The notes under the pieces: generated by a model | Databases searched by the model: none | Told to the model about the DNA's origin: nothing | What the model saw: only the letters and a program-made list of their open reading frames with translations | In this document: one piece after another, positions 14,193 through 22,493 of the stretch | Layout: every line of letters starts with the position of its first letter | Numbering within the stretch: the stretch's first letter is position 1 | Program-made: the position numbers and the translations under genes | Source of the DNA: JAKPBU01 sp964425695 | GTDB lineage: Bacteria; Pseudomonadota; Gammaproteobacteria; Xanthomonadales; Xanthomonadaceae | Assembly: GCA_964425695.1 (NCBI GenBank) | Contig: CAYRNF010000004.1 | Location: forward strand, 1 to 64,000 | DNA: 64,000 nucleotides | Reading direction: 5' to 3'

Positions 14193-16334
14193 ATGTCCAA
14201 GTTGTCCCATGCCTGCCAGGCCCTGGGCCTGGCCGCCGGCCTGGCCGGCGCCACCGCCGCGCATGCGCAGGCGCCCGCCGGCGACGACCCGTACGCCTGG
14301 CTGGAGGACGTGGGCGGCGACCGCGCCCTGGGCTGGGTGCGCGAGCAGAACGCCAAGGCCGAGGCCGAGCTGGCCAGCACGCCGGAGTTCAAGCGCCTGG
14401 AAGCGGAGATCCTCGCCATCCTGGATTCGGACGAGAAGATCCCCGGCGTGGAGAAGATCGGCGACTACTACTACAACTTCTGGAAGGACAAGAACCACCA
14501 GCGCGGCCTGTGGCGCCGCACCACGCTGGAGGAGTACCGCAAGCCCAGGCCGCAGTGGGAGACGGTGATCGACCTGGACGCGCTGAACAAGGCCGAGGGC
14601 GAGAACTGGGTCTGGCACGGCGCGGACTGCCTGAAGCCGGAGTACAGGCGCTGCCTGGTCGCGCTGTCGCGCGGCGGCGCCGACGCCGACGTGACCCGCG
14701 AGTTCGACCTGTCCACCAAGACCTGGGTCGAAGGCGGCTTCTTCCGCAGCGAGGCCAAGGGCGCGCTGGGCTGGATCGATGCCGACAACGTCTACGTGTA
14801 CACCGACTTCGGCGCCGGCTCCATGACCAGCTCGGGCTATCCGCGCATCGTCAAGCAGTGGAAGCGCGGCACGCCGATCGAGTCGGCCACCGTGGTGTAC
14901 GAGGGCAAACCCGACGACATGTACATCGCAGCGATGCGCGATGTGGCGTACGAAGACGGCAAACCCGTCTTCCAGCGCGATTTCGTCAGCCGCACCCTGG
15001 CGTTCTACAACGACGAGCTGTACGTACTGGATGGAAGCCGGCGCGGAGCCGACGGCAAGCTCACCAAGATCGACGTGCCCAACTCGGTCAACAAGTCCCT
15101 GCATCGCGAATGGCTGACGCTGGAACTGCGCGAGCCCTGGACAGTGGGTGGGAAGACCTACAAGGCCGGCTCGCTGCTGGCGACCGGCTTCGACGACTTC
15201 ATGGCCGGCAAGCGCGAGTTCGCGGTGCTGTTCGAGCCCACCGACAACACGTCGCTCGCCGGGTACACGTGGACGAAGTCGCACCTGGTGCTCAACGTGC
15301 TCGAAGACGTCAAGAGCACGCTGAGCGTGTTGACGCCGGCCGATGGCGGCTGGAAGCGCAGCGCCTTTGCCGGCGCGCCCGCCATCGGCACCGTGGCCGT
15401 GTCCGCCGTGGACGAGGACGACAGCGACGCGGTATGGCTCACCGCCACCGACTTCCTGACCCCCACCACGCTGTCGCTGGTGCAGATCGGGCAGGCGCCG
15501 GAGAAGCTCAAGTCCAACCCGGTGTTCTTCGACGGCTCCAGGTCGACGGTGGAGCAGCACTTCGCCACGTCGAAGGACGGCACCCGCGTGCCGTACTTCC
15601 TGGTGCGGCCCAGGGATCTTGCGCTCGACGGCAAGGCGCCGACCCTGCTGTACGGCTATGGCGGCTTCGAGATCTCGCTCACGCCCACGTATTCCGGCGG
15701 CGTGGGCAAGGGCTGGCTGGAGAAGGGGGGCGTGTACGCGCTGGCCAACATCCGCGGCGGCGGCGAGTACGGACCGCGCTGGCACCAGGCCGCGCTGAAG
15801 GCCAACCGCCACAAGGCGTACGAGGACTTCGCCGCGGTGGCGCAGGACCTGATCGCGCGCAAGGTGACCGCGCCGCAGCACCTGGGCATCCAGGGCGGCA
15901 GCAATGGCGGCCTGCTCACCGGCAACATGCTGGTGCAGTACCCGGAACTGTTCGGCGCGGTGGTCGTGCAGGTGCCGCTGCTGGACATGCGGCGCTACCA
16001 CAAGCTGCTGGCCGGCGCGTCGTGGATGGCCGAATACGGCAACCCGGACAAGCCCGAGGAATGGGACTACATCCGCAGGTTCTCGCCCTACCACCTGTTC
16101 GACCCGGCCCAGGACTACCCGCCGGTGCTGTTCACCACCTCCACGCGCGACGACCGCGTCCACCCCGGCCACGCGCGCAAGATGATGGCGCTGATGCAGG
16201 CCGCGGAGAAGGACGTGCGCTACTACGAGAACATCGAAGGCGGCCACGGCGGCGCGGCGGACAACCGGCAGTCCGCGCACATGAACGCGCTGGCGTACAC
16301 CTTCCTGTGGCAGCAGCTGTCCGGCGACGAATAG
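14193..16334 (+). CDS. Prolyl oligopeptidase family (S9A) serine peptidase
   Basis: 713-residue secreted peptidase. A signal peptide ends near 'TAAHAQAPA' (residues 1-26). It is followed by the short N-terminal segment 'DDPYAWLEDVGGDRALGWV', a seven-bladed propeller region, and a C-terminal alpha/beta-hydrolase domain with catalytic Ser570 in GIQGGSNGGLLTGNM, Asp in 'TSTRDDRVHPGHA' and His in 'NIEGGHGGAAD'. It cleaves proline-containing or similar short peptides in the periplasm. An internal ATG upstream is possible, but the start at 14193 gives a clean signal peptide. A second S9A gene follows 130 bp downstream. Confidence 0.93.
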   Translation: MSKLSHACQALGLAAGLAGATAAHAQAPAGDDPYAWLEDVGGDRALGWVREQNAKAEAELASTPEFKRLEAEILAILDSDEKIPGVEKIGDYYYNFWKDKNHQRGLWRRTTLEEYRKPRPQWETVIDLDALNKAEGENWVWHGADCLKPEYRRCLVALSRGGADADVTREFDLSTKTWVEGGFFRSEAKGALGWIDADNVYVYTDFGAGSMTSSGYPRIVKQWKRGTPIESATVVYEGKPDDMYIAAMRDVAYEDGKPVFQRDFVSRTLAFYNDELYVLDGSRRGADGKLTKIDVPNSVNKSLHREWLTLELREPWTVGGKTYKAGSLLATGFDDFMAGKREFAVLFEPTDNTSLAGYTWTKSHLVLNVLEDVKSTLSVLTPADGGWKRSAFAGAPAIGTVAVSAVDEDDSDAVWLTATDFLTPTTLSLVQIGQAPEKLKSNPVFFDGSRSTVEQHFATSKDGTRVPYFLVRPRDLALDGKAPTLLYGYGGFEISLTPTYSGGVGKGWLEKGGVYALANIRGGGEYGPRWHQAALKANRHKAYEDFAAVAQDLIARKVTAPQHLGIQGGSNGGLLTGNMLVQYPELFGAVVVQVPLLDMRRYHKLLAGASWMAEYGNPDKPEEWDYIRRFSPYHLFDPAQDYPPVLFTTSTRDDRVHPGHARKMMALMQAAEKDVRYYENIEGGHGGAADNRQSAHMNALAYTFLWQQLSGDE

Positions 16335-16344
16335 CGAACCGGTC

Positions 16345-16424
16345 GCCCCCGCGCAGCTGGGGGGGTTGGAGGTTGTCACTGGCGACGCAACTGTCCAGGG
16401 ATCCCCGCATGCGCGGGGACGATG
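16345..16424. repeat. Intergenic palindromes between the two S9 peptidase genes
   Basis: Two stems are visible: CCCCCGCGCAGCTGGGGGG (about 16347-16365) and GATCCCCGCATGCGCGGGGA (about 16399-16418). They resemble the 'ccccgcatgcgcgggga' repeats common in xanthomonads. They could form a transcription barrier or be mobile palindromes. Confidence 0.55.
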
Positions 16425-16464
16425 CACCGCAAGACATTGCCAACGCCCGATGCGGACCCCATCC

Positions 16465-18633
16465 ATGAAACCCACCTTCCTCCTGCTCGGCCTTGCCCTG
16501 ATGAGTTCCTCCGCCACCGCACAGTCGTTGCCCGCGCCGCCCGACGCCGCGAAGAAGCCGCATATCGTCCGGGCGCCGCACGGCGCCGAGCGCCAGGACG
16601 AGTACTACTGGTTGCGCGACGACAAGCGGCAGGCGCCGGACGTGCTGGCCTACCTGCAGGCCGAGAACGCCTACGCCGACGCGGTGATGGCGCCGCTGAA
16701 GCCGGTGGAGGACCGGCTGTACGGGGAGATCGTCGGCCGCATCAAGCAGGACGACGCCTCGGTGCCGTTCCGCGAGCGCGGCTGGTGGTACTACAGCCGC
16801 TTCGAGGCCGGGCAGGACTATCCGGTGCACGCGCGCCGCAAGGACGGCCCCGGCGTGGATGCCGCTTCCATCCTCAAGGCGAACGAGGCGGGCGACTTCG
16901 GCGGCGAGGAAGTGCTGCTCGACGTCAACGCGCTGGCGAAGGGCAAGGACTACTACAGCGTCGGCGACTACGAAGTCACGCCGGACAACCGCATCCTGGC
17001 CTATGCCGACGACACCAACGGCCGCCGCCAGTACACGATCCGCTTCAAGGACCTGTCGGGGACGCAGTCCTATCCGGAGACCATCGCCGGCGTGTCCGCC
17101 AACCTGGTGTGGGCGGACGACAACCGCACGCTGTTCTACGTCGAGAACGATCCGGAAACGCTGCTCACCAAGCGGGTGAGGAAGCACGTGCTGGGCACCG
17201 ACCCCAAGGACGATCCGGTGGTGTACGAGGAGCGCGACGACAGCTTCTACATGGGCATCGACCGCACCCGCGACGATCGCTACATCGTCATCGGCGTGAG
17301 CAGCACCGTTTCGGACGAGCTGCGCTACGCGCCGGCTTCGGCCCCGGAAGCCTTCACGGTACTGGCGCCGCGCGCGCGCGACGTCGAATACGCCGCCGAC
17401 CACTTCGACGGCCGCTGGGTGATCCGCACCAATGCCGACGGCGCCACCAACTTCAAGATCGTCACCGCGCCGACCGGCTCGACCTCGCGCGGCGACTGGA
17501 AGGACTGGATCGCGCACCGCGACGACGTGTTCATTGAAGGCGTCGAGCTGTTCGACGGGTTCACCGCCATCGCCGAACGCTCCGATGCGCTGGAGCGCGT
17601 GCGCCTGCTCAAGCCCGACGGCACGGAGCAGTACGTCGAGGCGGACGAGCCCGCCTATTCCATGGGGCTGGACGTCAACGCCGAACCGGACACCGACTGG
17701 GTGCGCTACAGCTATACCTCGCTCACCACGCCGGCCACCACGTACGAGCTCAACGTGAAGACCGGCGAGCGCCGCCTGCTCAAGCGCCAGCCGGTGCTGG
17801 GCGGCTACGACCCGGCGAACTACGTCACCGAACGCGTCTGGGCGCCGGCGCGCGACGGCACCCGGATCCCGGTCTCGGTGGTGTACCGCAAGGGCTTCGA
17901 GAAGAACGGCAAGGCGGCGATGCTGCAGTACGGTTACGGCAGCTACGGCGCGTCCATGGATCCGGGGTTCTCGGTGACCACCGTGAGCCTGCTTGATCGC
18001 GGCATGGTGTACGCGCTGGCCCACATCCGCGGCGGCCAGGAAATGGGCCGCAAGTGGTACGAAGGCGGCAAGCTGCAGAGCAAGAAGAACACCTTCACCG
18101 ACTTCATCGACGTCACCGACCACCTGGTGAAGCAGGGCTATGCCGCGCCGGACCGGGTCGCGGCCTACGGCGGCAGCGCCGGTGGCCTGCTCATGGGCGC
18201 GATCTCCAACATGGCGCCGGAGAAGTACCGCGTGATCCTGTCGCAGGTGCCGTTCGTGGACGTGGTCACCACCATGCTCGACGCCAGCATCCCGCTGACC
18301 ACCAACGAATACGACGAGTGGGGCAACCCGGAGGACAGCGCCGAAAGCTACGCCTACATGCTGAGCTACTCGCCCTACGACAACCTGCAGGAGAAGGCGT
18401 ATCCGGCCATGTTCGTGGGCACCGGGCTGTGGGATTCGCAGGTGCAGTACTGGGAGCCGGCCAAGTACGTGGCGCGGCTGCGCGACGTGAACACCTCGGA
18501 CGCGCCGGTGGTGTTCCGCACCAACATGGAAGCCGGCCACGGCGGCAAGTCCGGCCGCTTCCGCCGCTATCGCGAGCAGGCGGAGATGTACGCGTTCATG
18601 CTGGACCAGCTCGGGGTCGCCGAACCGCGCTGA
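16465..18633 (+). CDS. Oligopeptidase B-like S9A serine peptidase
   Basis: 722-residue secreted serine peptidase, closest in pattern to oligopeptidase B (PtrB), which cleaves after Lys/Arg in short peptides. A signal peptide 'FLLLGLALMSSSATAQS' ends near residue 20; most PtrB homologues are cytoplasmic, so secretion is a lineage feature. The propeller region is followed by the hydrolase domain with Ser571 in YGGSAGGLLMGA, the block 'QVPFVDVVTTMLDASIPLT', Asp in the 'GLWDSQVQYWEP' region and His in 'MEAGHGGKSGR'. The tandem arrangement with another S9A peptidase suggests a periplasmic peptide-scavenging pair, each probably transcribed separately because palindromes lie between them. Confidence 0.92.
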   Translation: MKPTFLLLGLALMSSSATAQSLPAPPDAAKKPHIVRAPHGAERQDEYYWLRDDKRQAPDVLAYLQAENAYADAVMAPLKPVEDRLYGEIVGRIKQDDASVPFRERGWWYYSRFEAGQDYPVHARRKDGPGVDAASILKANEAGDFGGEEVLLDVNALAKGKDYYSVGDYEVTPDNRILAYADDTNGRRQYTIRFKDLSGTQSYPETIAGVSANLVWADDNRTLFYVENDPETLLTKRVRKHVLGTDPKDDPVVYEERDDSFYMGIDRTRDDRYIVIGVSSTVSDELRYAPASAPEAFTVLAPRARDVEYAADHFDGRWVIRTNADGATNFKIVTAPTGSTSRGDWKDWIAHRDDVFIEGVELFDGFTAIAERSDALERVRLLKPDGTEQYVEADEPAYSMGLDVNAEPDTDWVRYSYTSLTTPATTYELNVKTGERRLLKRQPVLGGYDPANYVTERVWAPARDGTRIPVSVVYRKGFEKNGKAAMLQYGYGSYGASMDPGFSVTTVSLLDRGMVYALAHIRGGQEMGRKWYEGGKLQSKKNTFTDFIDVTDHLVKQGYAAPDRVAAYGGSAGGLLMGAISNMAPEKYRVILSQVPFVDVVTTMLDASIPLTTNEYDEWGNPEDSAESYAYMLSYSPYDNLQEKAYPAMFVGTGLWDSQVQYWEPAKYVARLRDVNTSDAPVVFRTNMEAGHGGKSGRFRRYREQAEMYAFMLDQLGVAEPR

Positions 18634-18798
18634 GCGCGCCGCGCCAGGCCGCCTCGCCTGCGCGCGCGCAGCCAAGTCGGCACAGGCCTGCCTGCATGCG
18701 AGACCGCGGCGCGCGAGCGCCCGGCGACCCGCCGCGCGTGGCGGCCTTGAGGCTGTCGCACGCCGCGCACGCGTTCCACCGCAGTGCCGCTTCCGCGC

Positions 18799-18804
18799 TA
18801 CCAT
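18799..18804 (+). promoter_or_regulatory. Candidate -10 box (TACCAT) for lptM
   Basis: TACCAT ends 7 nt before the ATG at 18811, the same spacing seen upstream of hemC, the WYL regulator and ybeD. The -35 is unclear. Confidence 0.35.
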
Positions 18805-18810
18805 GCCGGC

Positions 18811-19077
18811 ATGAACGCCATTCCCCGCATCGCTCTCGCCGCCGCGCTGCTCGCGGCCCTGTCCGGCTGTGGCAACAAGGGTCCGCTGGTGCTGGCGCCG
18901 CCGGCCACGCCGGCCGCGGATGCGGCGCTGGCCACCGATCCGGCGCTCGAGGCCGATCCTGCGGCAGAGGCCGTGTCGGCCGAGGAAGCCGCGCCGGCGG
19001 TGGCGCCGGAACCGAACCCCAACGTGCCGGTGGACGAGGACGAGCCGGTGCCCGCCGAGGGCGACGGCACGCCCTGA
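18811..19077 (+). CDS. lptM: LPS-assembly lipoprotein LptM (YifL)
   Basis: 88-residue lipoprotein. The signal 'IALAAALLAALSGCGNKGPL' contains the lipobox LSGC and the conserved 'CGNKGPL' N-terminus of mature LptM, which helps oxidative maturation of the LptD translocon. The rest is an alanine/proline/glutamate-rich tail. It is directly upstream of dapF (14 bp), the position it has in many gammaproteobacteria. The ATG at 18811 gives the family-typical signal peptide. Confidence 0.88.
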   Translation: MNAIPRIALAAALLAALSGCGNKGPLVLAPPATPAADAALATDPALEADPAAEAVSAEEAAPAVAPEPNPNVPVDEDEPVPAEGDGTP

Positions 19078-19091
19078 GCGGTGGGTCGCCC

Positions 19092-19943
19092 GTGACGGCC
19101 GCGACGCCGCGCCTGCGGTTCACCAAGATGCACGGCGCGGGCAACGACTTCGTCGTGCTCGACCTGCGCCACGGCCAGCCGGCACCCGATCCGGCCTTGT
19201 GCCGTGCGCTGGCCGATCGCCGCACCGGCGTCGGCTGCGACCAGATCCTGACCGTGGAGGCGCCGCGCAGCGCGCAGGCGGTGGCGGCGTACCGCATCTG
19301 GAATGCCGACGGTTCCGCCTCCGGCCAGTGCGGCAACGGCGCGCGCTGCATCGCGGCGTGGCTGGTGCGCGATGGCGCCGCACCGCGCGGCGGCTTCTGG
19401 ATCGACAGTCCGGCGGGTACGCATCGCGTGGAGATGCCGGGCGAGCGCATCTTCGGCATCGACATGGGCGTGGCGGACTTCCGGCCCGCGCAGGTGCCGC
19501 TGGCGGGCTTCGCGGAAGCCGACGCCTACGAGCTGGAAGCCGCGGGCGCGCCGGTGCGTTTCGGCGCGGTGTCCATGGGCAATCCGCATGCGGTCATCGA
19601 GGTGGATGACGTCGAGGCCGCGCCGGTGGAGCGCATCGGCCGCGCGCTGCAGGCGCATGCCGCGTTCGCGGACTCGGCCAACGTCGGCTTCGCGCAGGTG
19701 CTGGCGCCGGACCGCATCCGCCTGCGCGTCTACGAGCGCGGCGTGGGCGAAACCCTGGCCTGCGGCAGCGGGGCGTGTGCCGCGGTCGCGGTGCTCGCGC
19801 GCCAGGGCAGGCTCCGCGGTGACGCGGGCGTGCGGGTGGCGCTGCCCGGTGGCGAACTGCACATCGCCTATGATCCCGCCACCGGCCAGGTCCGCATGAC
19901 CGGGCCGGCCGATTTCGTTTTCGACGGGGAATGGCTGGCATGA
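19092..19943 (+). CDS. dapF: Diaminopimelate epimerase
   Basis: 283-residue cytoplasmic enzyme converting LL- to meso-diaminopimelate for lysine and peptidoglycan synthesis. The two catalytic cysteines are Cys80 in GQCGNGARC and Cys224 in ACGSGACA; 'FTKMHGAGNDFVVLD' at the N-terminus is diagnostic. Translation appears to begin at GTG 19092, 14 bp after lptM; no ATG precedes the conserved region in a suitable place. Its TGA overlaps the ATG of the DUF484 gene (ATGA at 19940-19943), so the two are translationally coupled. Confidence 0.95.
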   Translation: MTAATPRLRFTKMHGAGNDFVVLDLRHGQPAPDPALCRALADRRTGVGCDQILTVEAPRSAQAVAAYRIWNADGSASGQCGNGARCIAAWLVRDGAAPRGGFWIDSPAGTHRVEMPGERIFGIDMGVADFRPAQVPLAGFAEADAYELEAAGAPVRFGAVSMGNPHAVIEVDDVEAAPVERIGRALQAHAAFADSANVGFAQVLAPDRIRLRVYERGVGETLACGSGACAAVAVLARQGRLRGDAGVRVALPGGELHIAYDPATGQVRMTGPADFVFDGEWLA

Positions 19944-20629
19944 TCGACGCACCTGAGAAACTCGGCCCGCACGAAGTCGCGGCCTTCCTGCGCCGGCATC
20001 CCAATTTCCTGCAGCAGTTTCCCGACCTGTCGCTGACCCTGGTGGTGCCGCGCGACGAAGGCCCGGCCGCGTCGCTGGCCAGCTACCAGCTGGAAGTGCT
20101 GCGCGACAAGAACCGCGAGCTCAATCGCCGCCTGCACGAACTGTTCGGCAACGCGCAGTCCAACGAGCGCCTGGCGGTGCGCACGCATCAGCTGACGCTG
20201 GCGCTGATGAAGCAGGCCGACGCGGCCGGCACGCTGCGCGCCATGGCCGCGACGCTGGCGGAGGACTTCCAGGGCGACCTGGTGCGGATCGTGGTGTTCG
20301 CGCCGGTGGCCGGGCTGGAGCCGGGCGCAACGGAAGGCGCCGACTGGCTGCAGGTGGTGCCGGAAACCGATGGCGCGCTCGAGCCGTTCCGCGATTGCCT
20401 GGCCAGCGGCGAACCGCTGTGCGGGCGCCTGCAGCCGGACAAGCACGCGCTGCTGTACGGCATGCGCGCGGACGACGTGCAGTCCAGCGCGCTGCTGCCG
20501 ATGCCCGGGGTGGGCCTGGTGGCGGTGGGCAGCCGCGATGCCAACCGGTTCTACCCGGGCATGGGCACGCTGTTCCTGCGGATGATGGCCGAGTCGCTGG
20601 CCACCGCGCTGCGGCGCTTCGATGCCTGA
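19940..20629 (+). CDS. DUF484 family protein
   Basis: 229-residue protein conserved between dapF and xerC in proteobacteria. The opening 'VAAFLRRHPNFLQQFPDL' is the DUF484 signature. It is followed by a likely coiled coil (about 48-75, 'YQLEVLRDKNRELNRRLHEL') and a GAF-like C-terminal domain. The biochemical role is not established; association with XerC by gene neighbourhood is long known. The start at 19940 overlaps the dapF stop; an alternative ATG at 19931 would add three residues. Confidence 0.88.
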   Translation: MIDAPEKLGPHEVAAFLRRHPNFLQQFPDLSLTLVVPRDEGPAASLASYQLEVLRDKNRELNRRLHELFGNAQSNERLAVRTHQLTLALMKQADAAGTLRAMAATLAEDFQGDLVRIVVFAPVAGLEPGATEGADWLQVVPETDGALEPFRDCLASGEPLCGRLQPDKHALLYGMRADDVQSSALLPMPGVGLVAVGSRDANRFYPGMGTLFLRMMAESLATALRRFDA

Positions 20630-20716
20630 CCGTCGCGCACGCCGTGCGCATGCGCCCAGCACCCGGCGCGGTGCGCACGGCGGCGCGGCACGCGTGGCGG
20701 GTTGCGGATCCTCGCC

Positions 20717-20803
20717 GTGGTCGACGACACCGTGATCGACGACACCGTGATCGACGACACCGTGATCGACGACACCGTGATCGACGACACCGTGATCGAT
20801 GAC
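20717..20803 (+). repeat. 15-bp tandem repeat (VNTR-like) at the start of xerC
   Basis: The unit GTGATCGACGACACC is repeated exactly at 20732, 20747, 20762 and 20777, with a one-base variant (GTGGTC...) at 20717 and a partial copy (GTGATCGATGAC) at 20792. The unit is a multiple of three, so copy changes keep frame. Each unit carries a potential GTG start codon. Confidence 0.95.
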
Positions 20804-21661
20804 TTCCTGGCGCACCTGCAGGTGGAGCGGCGGATGTCGGCGCACACGCTGGATGCGTACCGGCGCGACCTGCGCGCGCTCGCGGACTGGTCGCAGGCCA
20901 GCGGCGCCGGCGACATCGCCACGCTGCAGCCGGAGCAGTTGCGTGCGTTCATCGCCGCCGAACACCGCCGCGGGCTGTCCGCCAAAAGCCTGCAGCGGCG
21001 CCTGTCGGCGATCCGCAGCGGCTTCCAGTGGCTGTTGCGGCACGGCCGCATCGTCGCCAACCCGGCCGCCGGCATCCGCGCGCCCAAGGCGCCGCGCAAG
21101 CTGCCGCAGGTGCTGGATCCCGACGAGGCCGCGCGCCTGGTCGAGGTGCCCACCGACGTGCCGCTGGGCCTGCGCGACCGCGCGCTGCTGGAGCTGTTCT
21201 ATTCGTCGGGCCTGCGCCTGTCCGAGCTGTGCGGCCTGCGCTGGCGCGATCTCGACCTGGCCGAAGGCGCGGTGCGCGTGCTGGGCAAGGGCGGCAAGCA
21301 GCGCGTGGTGCCGGTGGGCTCGCACGCGCGGCGCGCGCTGGGCGAATGGCGCGCCGAATCGCGCGGCGCGAACGATGCGCCGGTGTTCCCCGGCCGCAAT
21401 GGACCGATCACCCCGCGCGCGGTGCAGCTGCGGCTGCGCCAGCTCGCGCAGCGCCAGGGGCTGTTCAAGCGCGTGCATCCGCACCTGCTGCGCCATTCCT
21501 TCGCCAGCCACGTGCTGGAATCCTCCGGCGACCTGCGCGGCGTGCAGGAATTGCTGGGCCACGCCGACATCGCCACCACCCAGATCTACACGCACCTGGA
21601 CTTCCAGCACTTGGCCAAGGTGTACGACGCGGCGCATCCGCGGGCGAAGCGCAAGCGCTGA
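20717..21661 (+). CDS. xerC: Tyrosine recombinase XerC with repeat-encoded N-terminus
   Basis: Site-specific tyrosine recombinase that, with XerD, resolves chromosome dimers at dif. The N-terminal SAM-like domain 'FLAHLQVERRMSAHTLDAYR' and the catalytic domain are intact: Arg in 'SSGLRLSELCGLRW', Lys in 'VLGKGGKQR', His-x-x-Arg in 'HLLRHSFASH', His in 'LLGHADIATTQIY', and the tyrosine nucleophile in 'QIYTHLDF'. The 5' end is unusual: five 15-bp units encode tandem V-I-D-D-T. No ATG is present. In-frame GTG codons occur at 20717, 20732, 20747, 20762, 20777 and 20792, and a TTG at 20702. A start at 20792 gives 289 residues, the usual family length; 20717 gives 314. Confidence 0.9.
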   Translation: MVDDTVIDDTVIDDTVIDDTVIDDTVIDDFLAHLQVERRMSAHTLDAYRRDLRALADWSQASGAGDIATLQPEQLRAFIAAEHRRGLSAKSLQRRLSAIRSGFQWLLRHGRIVANPAAGIRAPKAPRKLPQVLDPDEAARLVEVPTDVPLGLRDRALLELFYSSGLRLSELCGLRWRDLDLAEGAVRVLGKGGKQRVVPVGSHARRALGEWRAESRGANDAPVFPGRNGPITPRAVQLRLRQLAQRQGLFKRVHPHLLRHSFASHVLESSGDLRGVQELLGHADIATTQIYTHLDFQHLAKVYDAAHPRAKRKR

Positions 21662-21688
21662 GGATCGGCCTGCGTTGAGCCACGATTG

Positions 21689-21740
21689 GCAGGAGCGCCT
21701 TCGCGTTGGCGCGAGGTCGCGGCGAAGCCACTCCTGTAGC
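21689..21740. repeat. Palindromic repeat pair upstream of hslV
   Basis: GGCAGGAGCGCCTTCGCG near 21688-21705 is matched in inverse by CGCGGCGAAGCCACTCCTGT near 21718-21737. It is a diverged member of the 'aggagcggctt' family and lies between xerC and hslV. Confidence 0.65.
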
Positions 21741-21846
21741 GCGGCCGCCAGCCCACAGGCGGAGGCGGAAGCCGTCCCCGCAGGAGAAAGTGCCCTTGCG
21801 TCGGCGCGCCCGGATCCCCATCCACAGGTCTCCACCCGGAGGCGCC

Positions 21847-22398
21847 ATGGATCCCAGCCAGAACCCCCACGTGTTCCACGCCACCACGATCGTCTCGGTG
21901 CGCCGCGGCGACCGCGTCGTGGTCGCCGGCGACGGCCAGGTGACGCTGGGCCACACCGTGATGAAGTCCAACGCGCGCAAGGTGCGGCGCCTGGGCAGCG
22001 ACGGCCAGGTGCTGGCCGGCTTCGCCGGTGCCGCCGCCGATGCGTTCACCCTGTTCGAGCTGTTCGAGTCCAAGCTGGGCAAGCACGGCCAGCTGCTGCG
22101 CGCGGCGGTGGAATTCGCCAAGGAATGGCGCACCGAACGCCGCTTCGGCAAGCTCGAGGCGCTGCTGGCGGTGGCCGACCGCGAGACCTCGCTGATCATT
22201 TCCGGCACCGGCGACGTGATCGAACCCGAGGACGGGCTGGTCGCCATCGGCTCGGGCGGCCCGTACGCGCTGTCCGCCGCGCGCGCGCTGCTGGCGCATA
22301 CCGAACTGGATGCCCGGGCGATCGCCACCGAGGCGCTCAACATTGCCGGCGACGTGTGCATCTATACCAACCGCAACATCGTGGTCGAAGAGCTGTGA
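21847..22398 (+). CDS. hslV: ATP-dependent protease subunit HslV
   Basis: 183-residue peptidase subunit of the HslUV (ClpQY) proteasome-like complex. After the short propeptide 'MDPSQNPHVFHA', processing exposes the threonine nucleophile in 'TTIVSVRRGDRVVVAGDGQ', and the family block 'IGSGGPYALSAARAL' is present near residue 138. It assembles as two stacked hexamers capped by HslU in the cytoplasm and degrades misfolded proteins. The ATG at 21847 has GGAGG a few bases upstream. A 95-bp spacer with a REP-like palindrome separates it from hslU. Confidence 0.97.
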   Translation: MDPSQNPHVFHATTIVSVRRGDRVVVAGDGQVTLGHTVMKSNARKVRRLGSDGQVLAGFAGAAADAFTLFELFESKLGKHGQLLRAAVEFAKEWRTERRFGKLEALLAVADRETSLIISGTGDVIEPEDGLVAIGSGGPYALSAARALLAHTELDARAIATEALNIAGDVCIYTNRNIVVEEL

Positions 22399-22422
22399 GT
22401 GGCTTCCCCCGTTGAGAATTGT

Positions 22423-22446
22423 CCTCCCCCTTTGAAAAGGGGGAGG
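22423..22446. repeat. Single REP-like palindrome between hslV and hslU
   Basis: CCTCCCCCTTTGAAAAGGGGGAGG forms an 11-bp stem with a 2-nt loop. It is of the same G/C-run type as the two REPIN-like pairs inside the molybdopterin gene. It sits within the hslVU operon and may modulate the transcript ratio. Confidence 0.75.
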
Positions 22447-22493
22447 TCTAGAAGCGCAAGCCTCCATACCCATCTCCGATCTGTGATTGCCCG

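Noticed and set aside
13512..16517. 1001-codon open frame on the minus strand opposite the S9 peptidase
   Set aside because: It is antisense to well-conserved genes (lipocalin and prolyl oligopeptidase), is rich in Arg/His/Val as expected of a GC-driven shadow frame, and contains no recognisable motif.
20717..20803. CRISPR array
   Set aside because: The repeated 15-bp units are contiguous with no spacers, and they lie within the xerC reading frame.
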